DNA of 43,186 bases from Candidatus Vecturithrix granuli (GCA_000739535.1 DF820468.1:96543-139728), one strand, 5' to 3'; counted from the first letter of the stretch, positions 24,282-33,482 are shown. Notes: generated by a model from the sequence alone, not told the origin. Made by a program: numbers and translations.

Positions 24282-26489
24282 TTATTTCGTCCAGAGCAGA
24301 TAGGAATTTGACGCTGCGGCTGAGACTTGCCATACGTGGATCACCGGGTTTTCATACTCTATGCCATCTCCATACGCCCGATTTTCTGCCATATACAACA
24401 GACCGTGTGTTTCATCAAACGCCACTTCGCCCACCACGTTACACAATTCTTCGAACGCATCTTCCGTGATCGGCTTAAAGAGTACATGGCTCACATCCAG
24501 CGCCGCATACGGCTGCGGTCCGTAGGGCTGTTGACTGCCTTGCGCCACTGCCGCCAAATCCGCCGGATCGTAAAACAGGAACAGGCCGTCATGACTGTTC
24601 GCTATCGGGCCTTTTTCACCATAGACGCCATAAGCCGGTTCGAACTCCGGGACCAGCGGCAGAATATCATCGTAATAGCGCGTCCCATCCCGATAGCCGT
24701 ACCAGGTTTCGCCAAACGCTTTGGACGTGGAGATCATCACGGCGGCTTGACTGCCGGCGCTGAGCCATTCGGCCCCGCGGTAGCGGCTGCCGTCATCCTG
24801 GATAAAGCCGTCCACATAGTGCGTACCGCCATCATTGTCATACCGCAGCAGCGTGATATAATTCAAGGCCGCGCCGGCGGCCGGCCAGGGGGTGCCGTCC
24901 ATCCAGGGCGCAATGGCATACAGCGCCGGACCATGCGGCCAGTTGCCATAGCGCGAATTGCCGGTCAACAACGGGCGGCCTCCGGTATAGGCGTCGGCCC
25001 AACTCTGAGGCGCAGCAAACATGTAACGGGCCAGGGTATTGAACGGCGGATTATTCCCCGCCACAGGACCAACAGACCAGGCGCCGACCGGATTGGTGAG
25101 ATTCAGGTCACAGGCGCCATTGGTGACTTTCTTTTGATCCGGATAGTAGTAGTCGCCGAACGCCGTGTACAACTTGCCGGAAGTCTGCCCCGATTGCGCA
25201 GGCAAGTATTCCAGCGCGGCGCCCATGGCAAGATACGGCTCATCCGGATATGCAGGGGGGTAGTGAATATTGGCCGGCTTAACATCCGTGAAGTTCCGTA
25301 AAGTCGTGGCCGTATTCAGCTCATTCGGATTTTTCGTGGCGGAAATCACCGGAACCGGAATCCCGATTTCGGCCACATACCCATAGCTCTCTTGCTGGAC
25401 AAAACCGCTGAGATAGAGCGAGCCGGGATACGCGTCGGTATTGCCGGGATCGCCGGACGGATAATAGGCCAGATCCCCTTCCCGGTATGTCCAGGGATTG
25501 CTTACTAACGTGAACGGATGACCCGTATTCGGCGGCAGTTTAAACGCGCCGAGGTACTGGAACCCCGCAAACGGATTGATGACCGAACTCTTGCCCCGAT
25601 ACGAAGCGGTTGAGCGCGTAGCAGCATTGGACTGTCCGCTTTCATTGCCGAACCCATCGAACGCCGTCACTCTGTAGGTATAGGAGGTGGACGGCGTGAG
25701 CAGCGCATCAGTATAGCTGGTGGTGGACGAAGTGTTCACGAACAGACCGTTGCGATAGATGCGATAGTGCGTGACCGCTGTGCCATCGGTCGAAGCGTTC
25801 CAGGTCAAATTGATTTTGTTGTCGGGCTGTGTGGGATGCGCCGCGGTTGACAGGTTGGCAGGCATCGTCGGCGCAGTAATATCCGCCGCTGCCAATTCGA
25901 TTTTATCAATCAAAAGCCCCGCCTGAGTCGTATTCATGCAGACATTGACAATCGTATAATTCCCGGCGCTAGGCGGCAGATCCGTTGGTGCGGTGGAACT
26001 ATTCGTAAAATCGTAATAGGTCCGCACGGTCGCGCCAGGCGCAAATTCATTTATCCCGGCATGATAGGTCGCCAAATTTTTCATCCCATACCACCGCGGC
26101 TGACCAGGCGAGTTCACCGGCGAGTTGGCGTCCGTAAAACTGACCAGCGGCGTAAAATCCGACAACCAATTGCCTGAATTATTATACCAGGTGACGAGAA
26201 TGCGTTCACCGTACCCAAATGACCGGCTTATGCCTTGTACGCCCTGATAGTTGCTGTATTCACTGCCCGTCGTTTCCAATAATAGTCCGTCCGGGCCGAC
26301 GCTGGAATACGAGGTGGTTGGCGTCAGGTCTTTGAGTACAGTTGTCCAACCAGCCAGGCCAAACACATTAGCCCCGGCTGTGGCTCCAAAATCAACCAAC
26401 ACGCTTGCTGGAGCGTCTTGGTTCCACAAAAGAAGCGTCATCAGCATGAACACAACCACACGATACCATAAATTTCCTGAATGATTCAT
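24282..26489 (-). CDS. Exported FN3-domain protein ending SYLLWTK
   Basis: A 735-residue protein with a signal peptide (VVVFMLMTLLLWNQDAPAS). Residues about 30-210 resemble a jelly-roll carbohydrate- or cell-surface-binding module. A fibronectin type III domain covers about 212-300 (INLTWNASTDGTAVTHYRIY, then YTYRVTAFDGFGNES). The remainder, from FAGFQYLGAFKLP at about 310, looks like a propeller-type domain of unknown role with many aromatic residues and YDPADLAAVAQG near the end. It ends in AAASNSYLLWTK; the last seven residues equal those of the convergent neighbour. Only the signal peptide and FN3 are certain. Probably surface-attached or secreted. Confidence 0.75.
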   Translation of the reverse strand: MNHSGNLWYRVVVFMLMTLLLWNQDAPASVLVDFGATAGANVFGLAGWTTVLKDLTPTTSYSSVGPDGLLLETTGSEYSNYQGVQGISRSFGYGERILVTWYNNSGNWLSDFTPLVSFTDANSPVNSPGQPRWYGMKNLATYHAGINEFAPGATVRTYYDFTNSSTAPTDLPPSAGNYTIVNVCMNTTQAGLLIDKIELAAADITAPTMPANLSTAAHPTQPDNKINLTWNASTDGTAVTHYRIYRNGLFVNTSSTTSYTDALLTPSTSYTYRVTAFDGFGNESGQSNAATRSTASYRGKSSVINPFAGFQYLGAFKLPPNTGHPFTLVSNPWTYREGDLAYYPSGDPGNTDAYPGSLYLSGFVQQESYGYVAEIGIPVPVISATKNPNELNTATTLRNFTDVKPANIHYPPAYPDEPYLAMGAALEYLPAQSGQTSGKLYTAFGDYYYPDQKKVTNGACDLNLTNPVGAWSVGPVAGNNPPFNTLARYMFAAPQSWADAYTGGRPLLTGNSRYGNWPHGPALYAIAPWMDGTPWPAAGAALNYITLLRYDNDGGTHYVDGFIQDDGSRYRGAEWLSAGSQAAVMISTSKAFGETWYGYRDGTRYYDDILPLVPEFEPAYGVYGEKGPIANSHDGLFLFYDPADLAAVAQGSQQPYGPQPYAALDVSHVLFKPITEDAFEELCNVVGEVAFDETHGLLYMAENRAYGDGIEYENPVIHVWQVSAAASNSYLLWTK

Positions 26490-26698
26490 ACCCTATTCCT
26501 CAACAGGAAAAACAACCCACGAAAAAATGTTGACCAGAGCAAAGAACAATAAGACGATAATGGCCGCCTGAAGCCTTTGCCGTAAACAATTATTCGACAG
26601 GATTTTCTGGAAGAAATATAATATACCCTTAGTTTATTATAAATAACCGACCGGTTTCTTTAAGTCAAGCATTTTTTGTTGCTGTAAATAATTCTGTG

Positions 26699-26778
26699 CC
26701 GGAGTACGAAAGTTTTACTTTCGCAAGCGAGTTTGCTGGAAAACTGACACACGCAAAAGTAGAACTTTTGCACTCCGG
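26699..26778. repeat. Three-armed palindromic repeat
   Basis: Outer arms CCGGAGT (26699-26705) and ACTCCGG (26772-26778) enclose two hairpins, CGAAAGT-TTT-ACTTTCG and GCAAAAGT-AGA-ACTTTTGC. The whole folds into a cloverleaf-like structure. It lies in the 300-base gap between the FN3 gene start (26489) and the end of the next minus-strand gene (26790). It may end that gene's transcript (T-rich on one flank) or be a mobile palindrome. The rest of the gap is AT-rich with no gene seen. Confidence 0.7.
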
Positions 26779-26789
26779 TTTTTGTTCTG

Positions 26790-28445
26790 TCAACGGGAAA
26801 TATACACAATCTTATATCTTGGAATTTGAAGCACATCAAAACCAATAACAACAAGCTCAGCATGTTGTTGCAAGACCTCATGAACGCGTTCATACGGAAT
26901 GCGCTCTTCATAAACCGGAGTTTCTTCAATGGGGAGTGATGCTAACTGGCTGCGAATTTCGGCTTTTGACACCCAGTTGCCCATCGTTTGAGGGGTTATC
27001 TCAATCCAACGTTTGATGTGCCGGACAAAATCCATCATGTCCAATACAGACGTTTTGCGAGGATACACCACAGCAAACACATCAGAGAACAAATCGGTGT
27101 AATCAGGCTCGCCCCGGTAGAAACGAAGAGAATTGATGGGTTCAGCCTGCGCAATTGCCTCAATAGCGTGTTGAGTGAGTTCGGAGATTTCATGCACGCC
27201 TGAATCAATGATGTTTTCTGCTGGTGCTCCCCATAATTCTTGCTGTTTTTCCCAGGAAAACGCGCCGATATCTTTGAAGATAAAAAATCCCTGGGTTCCA
27301 TCTAACGTCGCATGATCTCCTCCGGGATAATAACTGAACGCGCCTTCTTGTGGAATATAATATTTTTCACATTTGATTCTGATAAAATTTTCTATCAATT
27401 CTCTGGCTTTTTCTTTCTGCTCTTGTGAGGCATCTTGCCAGATATAGCGTGTCAGCAGTGCTATGCTCTTTGGCGTTTTCAAATTCCATTCATGTAATTC
27501 ATCCAACTCGTCATCACGAGGCACGGGGTCGGATAAGGCCGCAAGCACTGAATCAAACAGTTCCCGTTTGTACCGCAAAGGAAAGGATTTGTGAATCGTA
27601 TTTCCCTGTTTATCCACAAACGCTTTTATAATTGACGCCGTATTGTTCAAATCTTTTTTCACCAGTTTGCCATGTTTTGACTTTGGTCCCCACAATCCTG
27701 TTTCAGAGTCCTGATGTTCCCAAAACCATCGGAGCATGGCCTGTTTCCATTCAGGGGAGAACTGGTATAACTTGTTGTTTTGAATCACGAAATCAACCTC
27801 ATTTTCATGATAGTTGACAGGGTCGCTGGCTAAGCTGAGCAGATCGCGGGCATTATGGAAGGTGGTTTGCGGAAACTTTGACGCGATCCATCCAACCGTA
27901 GAGACCTCATCTAAAAACGCGATCAATTTTTCCGGAGTATTGATCTCATCCAGGTATTTCAACGGATATTTCAGGCGGAGGGGTCGTCCGATGTCTCGCG
28001 CCAACGCGTCGAGGTGCAATAAGACATTCTCTGTGGGGCCATGATACGTGCATAACGGATAGGAATCGTCCATAAAAGCGCCAGTGCGGGGATTTTGCAA
28101 GTTTAAGTAGAATTCAAACTCATCTTCTTTGCTGGTAAATTCGGGCATTTTAATCAGATGCTCTCTGGACTGTAATTGCGCGTGAAGCCGGTTAAGCAGT
28201 GAGAGCGACGTGTAGTAGTGACCTTTATCCAGATGATAGGCGAGTCCGAGCATCTTGAATTCGAACTCCGCCATGTAATAATTTTGTTCTTGAAGCTCTT
28301 TATTCATTCGAAAGAGGTCTCGTATTTGGGTCTTGGTACGATAGGCGATGAGCATTCCTGAAACGCCTAAAGCTCCTAACAAAACCAGCGTTGTAAGAAT
28401 GCACATTTTCTTGCTGAAATATGCGTGCTGACATCTATTTTGCAT
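26790..28445 (-). CDS. Membrane-anchored helical-barrel-like protein of unknown function
   Basis: A 551-residue protein with one N-terminal membrane segment (about 14-34, CILTTLVLLGALGVSGMLIA) and a short coiled coil after it. The rest is helical and carries motifs seen in alpha/alpha barrel proteins, such as NPRTGAFMDDSYP and DSETGLWGP, which resemble the repeats of terpenoid-cyclase-like and bacterial polysaccharide-degrading barrels. No catalytic set is evident. AAGGAAGG precedes the start. A role at the outer face of the membrane is inferred from the anchor. The next gene upstream on this strand encodes a 7-TM regulator. Confidence 0.6.
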   Translation of the reverse strand: MQNRCQHAYFSKKMCILTTLVLLGALGVSGMLIAYRTKTQIRDLFRMNKELQEQNYYMAEFEFKMLGLAYHLDKGHYYTSLSLLNRLHAQLQSREHLIKMPEFTSKEDEFEFYLNLQNPRTGAFMDDSYPLCTYHGPTENVLLHLDALARDIGRPLRLKYPLKYLDEINTPEKLIAFLDEVSTVGWIASKFPQTTFHNARDLLSLASDPVNYHENEVDFVIQNNKLYQFSPEWKQAMLRWFWEHQDSETGLWGPKSKHGKLVKKDLNNTASIIKAFVDKQGNTIHKSFPLRYKRELFDSVLAALSDPVPRDDELDELHEWNLKTPKSIALLTRYIWQDASQEQKEKARELIENFIRIKCEKYYIPQEGAFSYYPGGDHATLDGTQGFFIFKDIGAFSWEKQQELWGAPAENIIDSGVHEISELTQHAIEAIAQAEPINSLRFYRGEPDYTDLFSDVFAVVYPRKTSVLDMMDFVRHIKRWIEITPQTMGNWVSKAEIRSQLASLPIEETPVYEERIPYERVHEVLQQHAELVVIGFDVLQIPRYKIVYISR

Positions 28446-28586
28446 AATAACACCTTCCTTTTGTTCCTTTACGTTGTAATAAAATTTTTCAGATCAATCG
28501 CATCAGTTTCGAGGGTCAAGATACGCAGGTGTTATGAAAAACGTCAATCGTTCATCAGGATGATTTTTGAGGAGAAGCATACAGAA

Positions 28587-29555
28587 TCATACTTTGGTAT
28601 GAGCTGATTTGTCCTGGGGATTTTTAAAACGGATGATTAATTCGTAGCGGCTTTTGACGTCAACTTTTTGATAGATATTGCGAAGATGGGTTTTGATTGT
28701 GCTCAACGAAACATATAATGTATCTGCAATTTCCTGGTTGCTGCGGCCTGCTAACACCAGATTCACGACGTCTTGCTCTCGGGGAGAAATATTGTAGTGT
28801 TGAAACAGGGTTTCATCGGAAACGTGAAATGTCGAAACGTCGGGCGTCTCTTCCGGTAAAGCTTCCGGCGATGAGGGTAACGCCGGTGCGTGACCGAAAA
28901 CGTGCATAAAAAGGTGCACTGTGAATATGATACTGATACTGCTGTACAGAATTGGGAACACAGGCAGCGGAAAGATCGAATGAAACCACAGTTCGTCTAT
29001 AATGCCTGGCAAGCAGAATCCCACAGTGATGATGATGTACATGGCAAGCTTTTTTTTGACGGGATTTTTGAGTTGCCAGGAATAATACAGTCCCATCGCC
29101 ACAGTATAGAGAAGAATCGTGGTAAACACAGCATTCTTCAGGATATGAGCACTCTGAGGGAGGAGGCTGTTCTGCCCAACAACATTCGACATAAGCTCCA
29201 AAATAGCTGTGACGCCGATAAGACCCCAAACAATCCGATTTCGTATTTTCGCCTGTGGGAAGGCAATAAACTCATGGAGAAAGAGAGGAATGGTGAACAT
29301 GAGCGCATATTTGGCAAGATCCCCTTCGACATACTCCATGATGCCGACAAGAGCAGGGGGGATAGCGAAAAGGCTGGTATCGTGATAGAGAAAAAACATG
29401 CGTGAGAAGACGGCCAGCGTAAAAGCGATGTGAAAGTAAAGATAATAGCGGAGGAATTTTTCTTGTGTTTTATAAGAGGCAACCGCTGTGATCCCCAGGG
29501 TTGCCATCCCGATCGAAAACGTCATCAACACATAAAACAAATGCCATTGTTTCAT
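28587..29555 (-). CDS. LuxR-type regulator with seven-helix membrane domain
   Basis: A 322-residue protein. Residues about 5-215 hold seven predicted membrane helices. A Pro/Glu linker follows, then a LuxR-type helix-turn-helix at about 250-310 (SPREQDVVNLVLAGRSNQEI, then VSLSTIKTHLRNIYQKVDV). The layout is of a membrane-bound one-component regulator sensing something in or outside the membrane. The start is taken at ATG 29555, where the first helix begins; a TTG at 29600 is in frame but has no better ribosome site. Target genes are unknown; the helical-barrel gene downstream, 141 bases away, is the nearest candidate. Confidence 0.85.
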   Translation of the reverse strand: MKQWHLFYVLMTFSIGMATLGITAVASYKTQEKFLRYYLYFHIAFTLAVFSRMFFLYHDTSLFAIPPALVGIMEYVEGDLAKYALMFTIPLFLHEFIAFPQAKIRNRIVWGLIGVTAILELMSNVVGQNSLLPQSAHILKNAVFTTILLYTVAMGLYYSWQLKNPVKKKLAMYIIITVGFCLPGIIDELWFHSIFPLPVFPILYSSISIIFTVHLFMHVFGHAPALPSSPEALPEETPDVSTFHVSDETLFQHYNISPREQDVVNLVLAGRSNQEIADTLYVSLSTIKTHLRNIYQKVDVKSRYELIIRFKNPQDKSAHTKV

Positions 29556-29835
29556 ATCGTTTGCAGAGATGCTCCAATAGCAATCAAAACGATCTGGCAA
29601 GAGAAGTCGCTTACATTTTTCATAAGTGATTACAAATAATTTTTCTGGACTTTATTGAGGTAAAACAGTTGTTTTCAGGCAGCATTCAGATATCCTTTGC
29701 TTATCTCTTATCCTTGTAGTTACTTAGTTCACCCACAACGACTTGCATCCAAAGATTTGTCAAACTATTTTTTCCTTAACCACCCAACGTGTTTTCACGG
29801 TAAGTTTCCAGGTCTTGCGGCGAAATCGTCATAAC

Positions 29836-30705
29836 TCACAGATACCGAACGACGCCATCCTGTACACAGCCCGGTGGTAGTGCCTTGACGACCAAATCTA
29901 CTGCTGTCGTCACATCGGCGACGGCATCAAGAAAGTTTCCCCCTCCATCAAAAACCAGGTAATACAGCCTGGTGTGTTGGTCAATGAGCTGCGATATCTC
30001 TTGCATGTCTCCAATACTTATGACTCGACCGTTTCTGCTGAGTTTAAATCCTCCCTTCCCAAACTCAAGCTCCAGGCCCGCTTCACGCAATGGTATCTCT
30101 CGAATGCGCTGCCTCTCTGCGGGAGAGATATTTCTAAGAGCTACAGAAAATGACCTCACAGGGCAGATACGCTCAACACCAGGACAATCGTTCAACCATG
30201 GAAGTCCTGGACTGCGACTGAAGTGGAAAGCCCGGTGGGAGGTCGCCCAATACAACTGGCGCAAAATCGGGTGCTCTTTCGCAGCCTCGAAGAATGGATT
30301 CAATTCAAAGAACACATAAGGCGCAAACTCAAGCCAATGCGTTTCAACGAACCGCCGGAGGTCCTCTTGAGTTGGTTCTACTCCTGCCTGTACTGTTATG
30401 AACGGAAACCCCTTTGCCATTTGAGTAACGCCCACTTTGCGTTTAATCCAAACCTGCAAAGCTTGCGCAAGGCTAGAGGGCACATCAGTTTGAGCACGCG
30501 CCATCACGAACCTGCTCTGCTGAAAACAGACTTCGAACAGTGCCTTGCCTCTTTCTTCAAGGGCAGGGCTTATTTGGGCAAAGCGTGAATTTTCATATAT
30601 GACGCCCCCACCAATCACAAAGCCTTTCTCCGTGACCTGTAGGCCTGCACCAATACTCGAGAGTTCATTCCTGAGCTCGTCAAGAAATACATTTATAGAT
30701 TTCAT
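29836..30705 (-). CDS. Hypothetical protein
   Basis: A 289-residue soluble protein I do not recognise. No signal peptide or membrane segment. The N-terminal part (VFLDELRNELSSIGAGLQVTE) and the C-terminal part (LELEFGKGGFKLSRNGRVIS) both carry a short strand-turn-strand pattern around Gly-Phe, so a repeated fold is possible. There is a Trp-rich middle stretch (RQLYWATSHRAFHFS). The start could be ATG 30705 or GTG 30723; neither has a clear ribosome site. Confidence 0.6.
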   Translation of the reverse strand: MKSINVFLDELRNELSSIGAGLQVTEKGFVIGGGVIYENSRFAQISPALEERGKALFEVCFQQSRFVMARAQTDVPSSLAQALQVWIKRKVGVTQMAKGFPFITVQAGVEPTQEDLRRFVETHWLEFAPYVFFELNPFFEAAKEHPILRQLYWATSHRAFHFSRSPGLPWLNDCPGVERICPVRSFSVALRNISPAERQRIREIPLREAGLELEFGKGGFKLSRNGRVISIGDMQEISQLIDQHTRLYYLVFDGGGNFLDAVADVTTAVDLVVKALPPGCVQDGVVRYL

Positions 30706-31106
30706 TGTCCATTCAACGCACACGATGTGCCGTCGCCTCTAAATCCATTCAAAACACATTTTCTCCTCATCCTCAATTGTTTCTATTACTTTGAAACTCC
30801 TTTTATGTTCTCTTTATTAAATTCATAGGGTCCTCCTTGTTTATGAGAAAGGATACTGTTTTTTGCAAAACATGCCTTTCTTGCTCATTGGAAAACTCTT
30901 TTCAAGGTTTTATTTCAAAAACTGTCCGAAGTATTGTATCTATTGGACCATACGAACAAAATTTACGCATAATCGAATTGTCTCCTTCATGAATTATCTG
31001 AATCGCTCAGATTCTTCTGCTGAGTGATTCATCGCAACAATACCTGCCGTCAATTCTTGATAAAAATAACTCTGCCGAAGTGTCAAGTGAAATTCATCAA
31101 TTTCGA
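30706..31106. other. Gene-free stretch, no feature seen
   Basis: About 400 AT-rich bases between two minus-strand genes. I see no open frame with gene character, no long inverted repeat and no RNA gene. It presumably carries the promoter of the gene to its left. Confidence 0.5.
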
Positions 31107-31853
31107 TTACGAAAGGCCGAGTAATTTCGCCGCCATGATCAGGATTGCAGCGGCCAGGGTAGAGCGAATGATTTTCTCGCCGCCTTTGACTGAAAAATGT
31201 GCGCCCCACCAGCCTCCAAACGCATTGCCGGCCGCCAGACATAACCCAAACACCCAATTGACGTTGCCGGTTGCGAGAAAAATGAGCAGGGTTGGAATCA
31301 TATAAATTAAGATGATAAAGACTTTGTGCATATTCACATAGACCAGATCCAATTTTAAGATATGATAGAGAGCGGCCATAAAGATAAACCCCACGCCAAC
31401 CTGAATAAAGCCGCCGTAAAAGCCGATGCCAAACATCACCGGATATATCACCCAGGTTTTCTGCCCTTCAGCCGATGTCTCGTATTGATCTTTTTTGGTT
31501 GGGAAAAACATGGAAATCACAATACCAATCAGCACAATTGAGAGGATACGTTGGAACCAGACATCGCTGATTTTTATGGCAACCAATGCGCCCAGAATGG
31601 CCCCCGGCAGCGTCATGAGCGATAGTTGCAAGCTGCGCTGATATTGCTGAAATTTCCGTTTCCGGAACGACATGACCGCCGACACATTCTGGAATACCAG
31701 GGCAATCCGGTTTGTACCGTTTGCCATGGCCCCATCCAACCCCATAAAAATCAACGCCGGTAAGGTCAAGCTTGATCCCCCGCCGGCCATCACATTCATC
31801 AATCCCGCAATCGTCCCAACCCCAAATAACAGCAGCACCTTGATCAAATCCAT
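31107..31853 (-). CDS. TauE/SafE-family sulfite/anion exporter-like permease
   Basis: A 248-residue membrane protein with about eight helices in two similar halves. The family's repeated signature is present in the first half (TIAGLMNVMAGGGSSLTLPA, then NGTNRIALV) and in a looser form in the second (GGFIQVGVGFIFMA, then KVFIILIYMIPTL). Members move sulfite, sulfoacetate or other small anions. The start is ATG 31853 with GGGAGG five bases upstream. No sulfur genes adjoin, so the substrate is open. Confidence 0.85.
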   Translation of the reverse strand: MDLIKVLLLFGVGTIAGLMNVMAGGGSSLTLPALIFMGLDGAMANGTNRIALVFQNVSAVMSFRKRKFQQYQRSLQLSLMTLPGAILGALVAIKISDVWFQRILSIVLIGIVISMFFPTKKDQYETSAEGQKTWVIYPVMFGIGFYGGFIQVGVGFIFMAALYHILKLDLVYVNMHKVFIILIYMIPTLLIFLATGNVNWVFGLCLAAGNAFGGWWGAHFSVKGGEKIIRSTLAAAILIMAAKLLGLS

Positions 31854-31940
31854 GAAATCCTCCCCTCTCAATGTAGCTCGAAATAGTGATTTTGCTCCTG
31901 GATACATGGTGCTTTGGAACTGAAGTTCTTACTAACAGAG

Positions 31941-31979
31941 ATTGTCGGACATTGTCGGACAAGTCTGAGTTGTCCGGCA
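31941..31979. repeat. Tandem ATTGTCGGAC repeat in degenerate DNA
   Basis: ATTGTCGGAC occurs twice in tandem (31941-31960) followed by AAGTCTGAGTTGTCCGGCAA, a related inverted unit. The surrounding 31854-32230 stretch has no convincing gene. Read on the minus strand it gives a possible 100-residue frame ending in LPDNSDLSDNVRQ, but that part is the repeat itself. Confidence 0.55.
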
Positions 31980-32229
31980 AAGCCACCTCAACTAAGGATC
32001 TCCGAAGTATTAAAAACTTCTGTCCCAGAGCAGTAACATTTTCATGCAGCATACGCATCGCAACTTCAACTTCACCGCCGATAAACTCTTTCCACTTGCA
32101 ATGGCATTGCATATCATCCTTGTGAACTATTCTCTCGTCAAGAGAATTATGCCAACTATAAAAATTCCCCATTTTTAAAAAATGGATGGTATTTTTGTCG
32201 TGTTGATGTTAAAATAGGGAGAATTACTT

Positions 32230-32868
32230 TGCAGAATCAACCTTGTATCGCAAAAGATTGCTTACTGCCTTTCATCCGAGGATCAATGGCGAGGTAGAGC
32301 ATTATTTTTCGGTGTACGAGACCGTGAACAGTTATGTGACACCGCAAGGCTTAAACATGCAACCTATCCTTATGAAATACTGCGAATATATTTGCCAGCG
32401 CGGATTCAAAGCCTTTGACACCGAACATCTCAAAGAAGGGCGAGAGAGCAGAAGGCGTGTCATCTCCCGTATCCAGGATTCAAAGCCTTTGACACCGAAC
32501 ATCTCAAAGAAGGGGCCTGGCATTATTCACTGGATGGGTTTATCAACTTCTTTATCGAACGTCTCGGCGGACATACCTCTATTGAAACGCCCGCCGGACG
32601 AGGCCGCACTGATATTTTGATCCTCGATCGCATGCACACATACCTCATCGAAACCAAAATTTTTACTGATCATAGCTATCTTCAAAAAGGCAAACGGCAA
32701 TTAGCCGAATATCTGGCCTCGGAAGGTCTGGCAGAGGGGTATTACGTGGTGTTCAGCAGCAAACATACAGAATACAAGCAACTTGACTTTGAAGAAGAGA
32801 TCAACAGCAAACGGATTTCTACCTTCATTATCTGCACCCGGTTCGAGCACCCGACCGATATAGCATAA
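32230..32868 (+). pseudogene. PD-(D/E)XK nuclease-like protein, truncated and frameshifted
   Basis: The fragment matches the C-terminal part of AAA-ATPase/PD-(D/E)XK proteins: CEYICQRGFKAFDTEHLKEG, WHYSLDGFINFFIERLGG, then the nuclease core RGRTDILIL...YLIETKIF (Asp then Glu-x-Lys) and LASEGLAEGYYVVFS. The ATPase half is missing upstream. A 39-bp exact duplication (32402-32440 and 32476-32514, offset 74) shifts the frame by two, so the parts before and after it cannot be read together. Its end runs into a convergent fragment of a membrane hydrolase gene. No function is expected. Confidence 0.8.
32402..32514 (+). repeat. 39-bp direct duplication inside nuclease-like pseudogene
   Basis: Copies at 32402-32440 and 32476-32514 (beginning GGATTCAAAGCC) are identical over 39 bases and separated by 35 bases of unrelated sequence. 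The intact relative has one copy. The duplication is the frame-breaking event. Confidence 0.9.
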
Positions 32869-33148
32869 GATAACTGACGACAGCGATGAGCTGCGTGATA
32901 TGCTGCACTTTTTCTTCTGGTTTGGGTAATTCAAAATAGGACCACAACCACCTTCCGAAAACACCGATCCCGTAGCCGACAGCCAGGGCAAATCCGGAAA
33001 TCACGCCTTGAATGATGTTCGCGCGCGGCAGCAGCGTCGGCGTCATTGACAGCGCAAAGAACAACAACGTGCCAACCATCAATCCGGTTGAACAAAAATA
33101 GCGCTGCACCCACAATTTGAATTGCAGCAATGCTTGAGATAATTTCAT
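32828..33148 (-). pseudogene. Alpha/beta-hydrolase N-terminal membrane domain, truncated
   Basis: The first 95 residues match the membrane domain at the head of Abhydrolase_9 proteins: GLMVGTLLFFALSMTPTLLP, then NIIQGVISGFALAVGYGIGV, GRWLWSYFELP. Full proteins run to several hundred residues with a C-terminal alpha/beta-hydrolase. Here the frame leaves homology near residue 95 and stops at 32828, inside the convergent nuclease-like remnant. The hydrolase part is not in the window. The ATG at 33148 overlaps the end of the upstream small gene. Confidence 0.7.
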
Positions 33149-33155
33149 AGTCCGC

Positions 33156-33398
33156 TCAGCGCCGCAGGCGGGCAAGCTCCCGTAAAACGCCTTGTTCGAA
33201 GGCGATTCTGCGTTCCTGTACTGTTAACTCATGAAAATGGCGTCTCGGATTCCCGCATAAAGAACAGGAGCAGGGGGTTGGAGTATCAACAACTTTTCCT
33301 TGCTCATCTTCTGTCAAAATTCTTCCGAAATGCCACCTTCTCTTCTTTTTCAGACGCTCACGATGATGGCGTCGAATAGCTCTTTTGAATTTTACCAT
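33156..33398 (-). CDS. Small conserved basic protein with CxC-x2-C motif
   Basis: An 80-residue very basic protein: AIRRHHRERLKKKRRWHFG, then PCSCSLCGNPRRHFHELTVQ and a helical tail. It belongs to a widespread but uncharacterised group of small proteins that share HHRERxKxK and CSCxxCGNPR. The cysteines suggest a metal site and the basic head nucleic-acid contact. Start at ATG 33398. It ends eight bases inside the region where the truncated hydrolase gene begins. Confidence 0.65.
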   Translation of the reverse strand: MVKFKRAIRRHHRERLKKKRRWHFGRILTEDEQGKVVDTPTPCSCSLCGNPRRHFHELTVQERRIAFEQGVLRELARLRR

Positions 33399-33442
33399 GG
33401 GTATTATCCTACACATAGGGTTGAAGATGCGGGATCAATTCA

Positions 33443-33482
33443 GGGATTGTCAAGAAAAAAGACGGAAACTTTTGACAATCCC
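33443..33482. repeat. 11-bp inverted repeat at the edge of IS200-like remnant
   Basis: GGGATTGTCAA (33443-33453) and TTGACAATCCC (33472-33482) pair perfectly around an 18-base loop. It lies about 70 bases before the transposase remnant, where IS200/IS605 elements carry a structured left end, and could also be the terminator of an unknown transcript. Confidence 0.5.

Noticed and set aside
24327-25301. A 324-residue plus-strand open frame inside the FN3 gene
   Set aside because: It is antisense to a protein with clear signal peptide and FN3 domain, is rich in Arg and Ile as antisense frames are, and has no ribosome site.
31468-32172. A 234-residue minus-strand open frame over the start of the TauE-type gene
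   Set aside because: Most of it overlaps the well-supported permease in another frame, and the rest is made of the ATTGTCGGAC repeat. No domain is visible.
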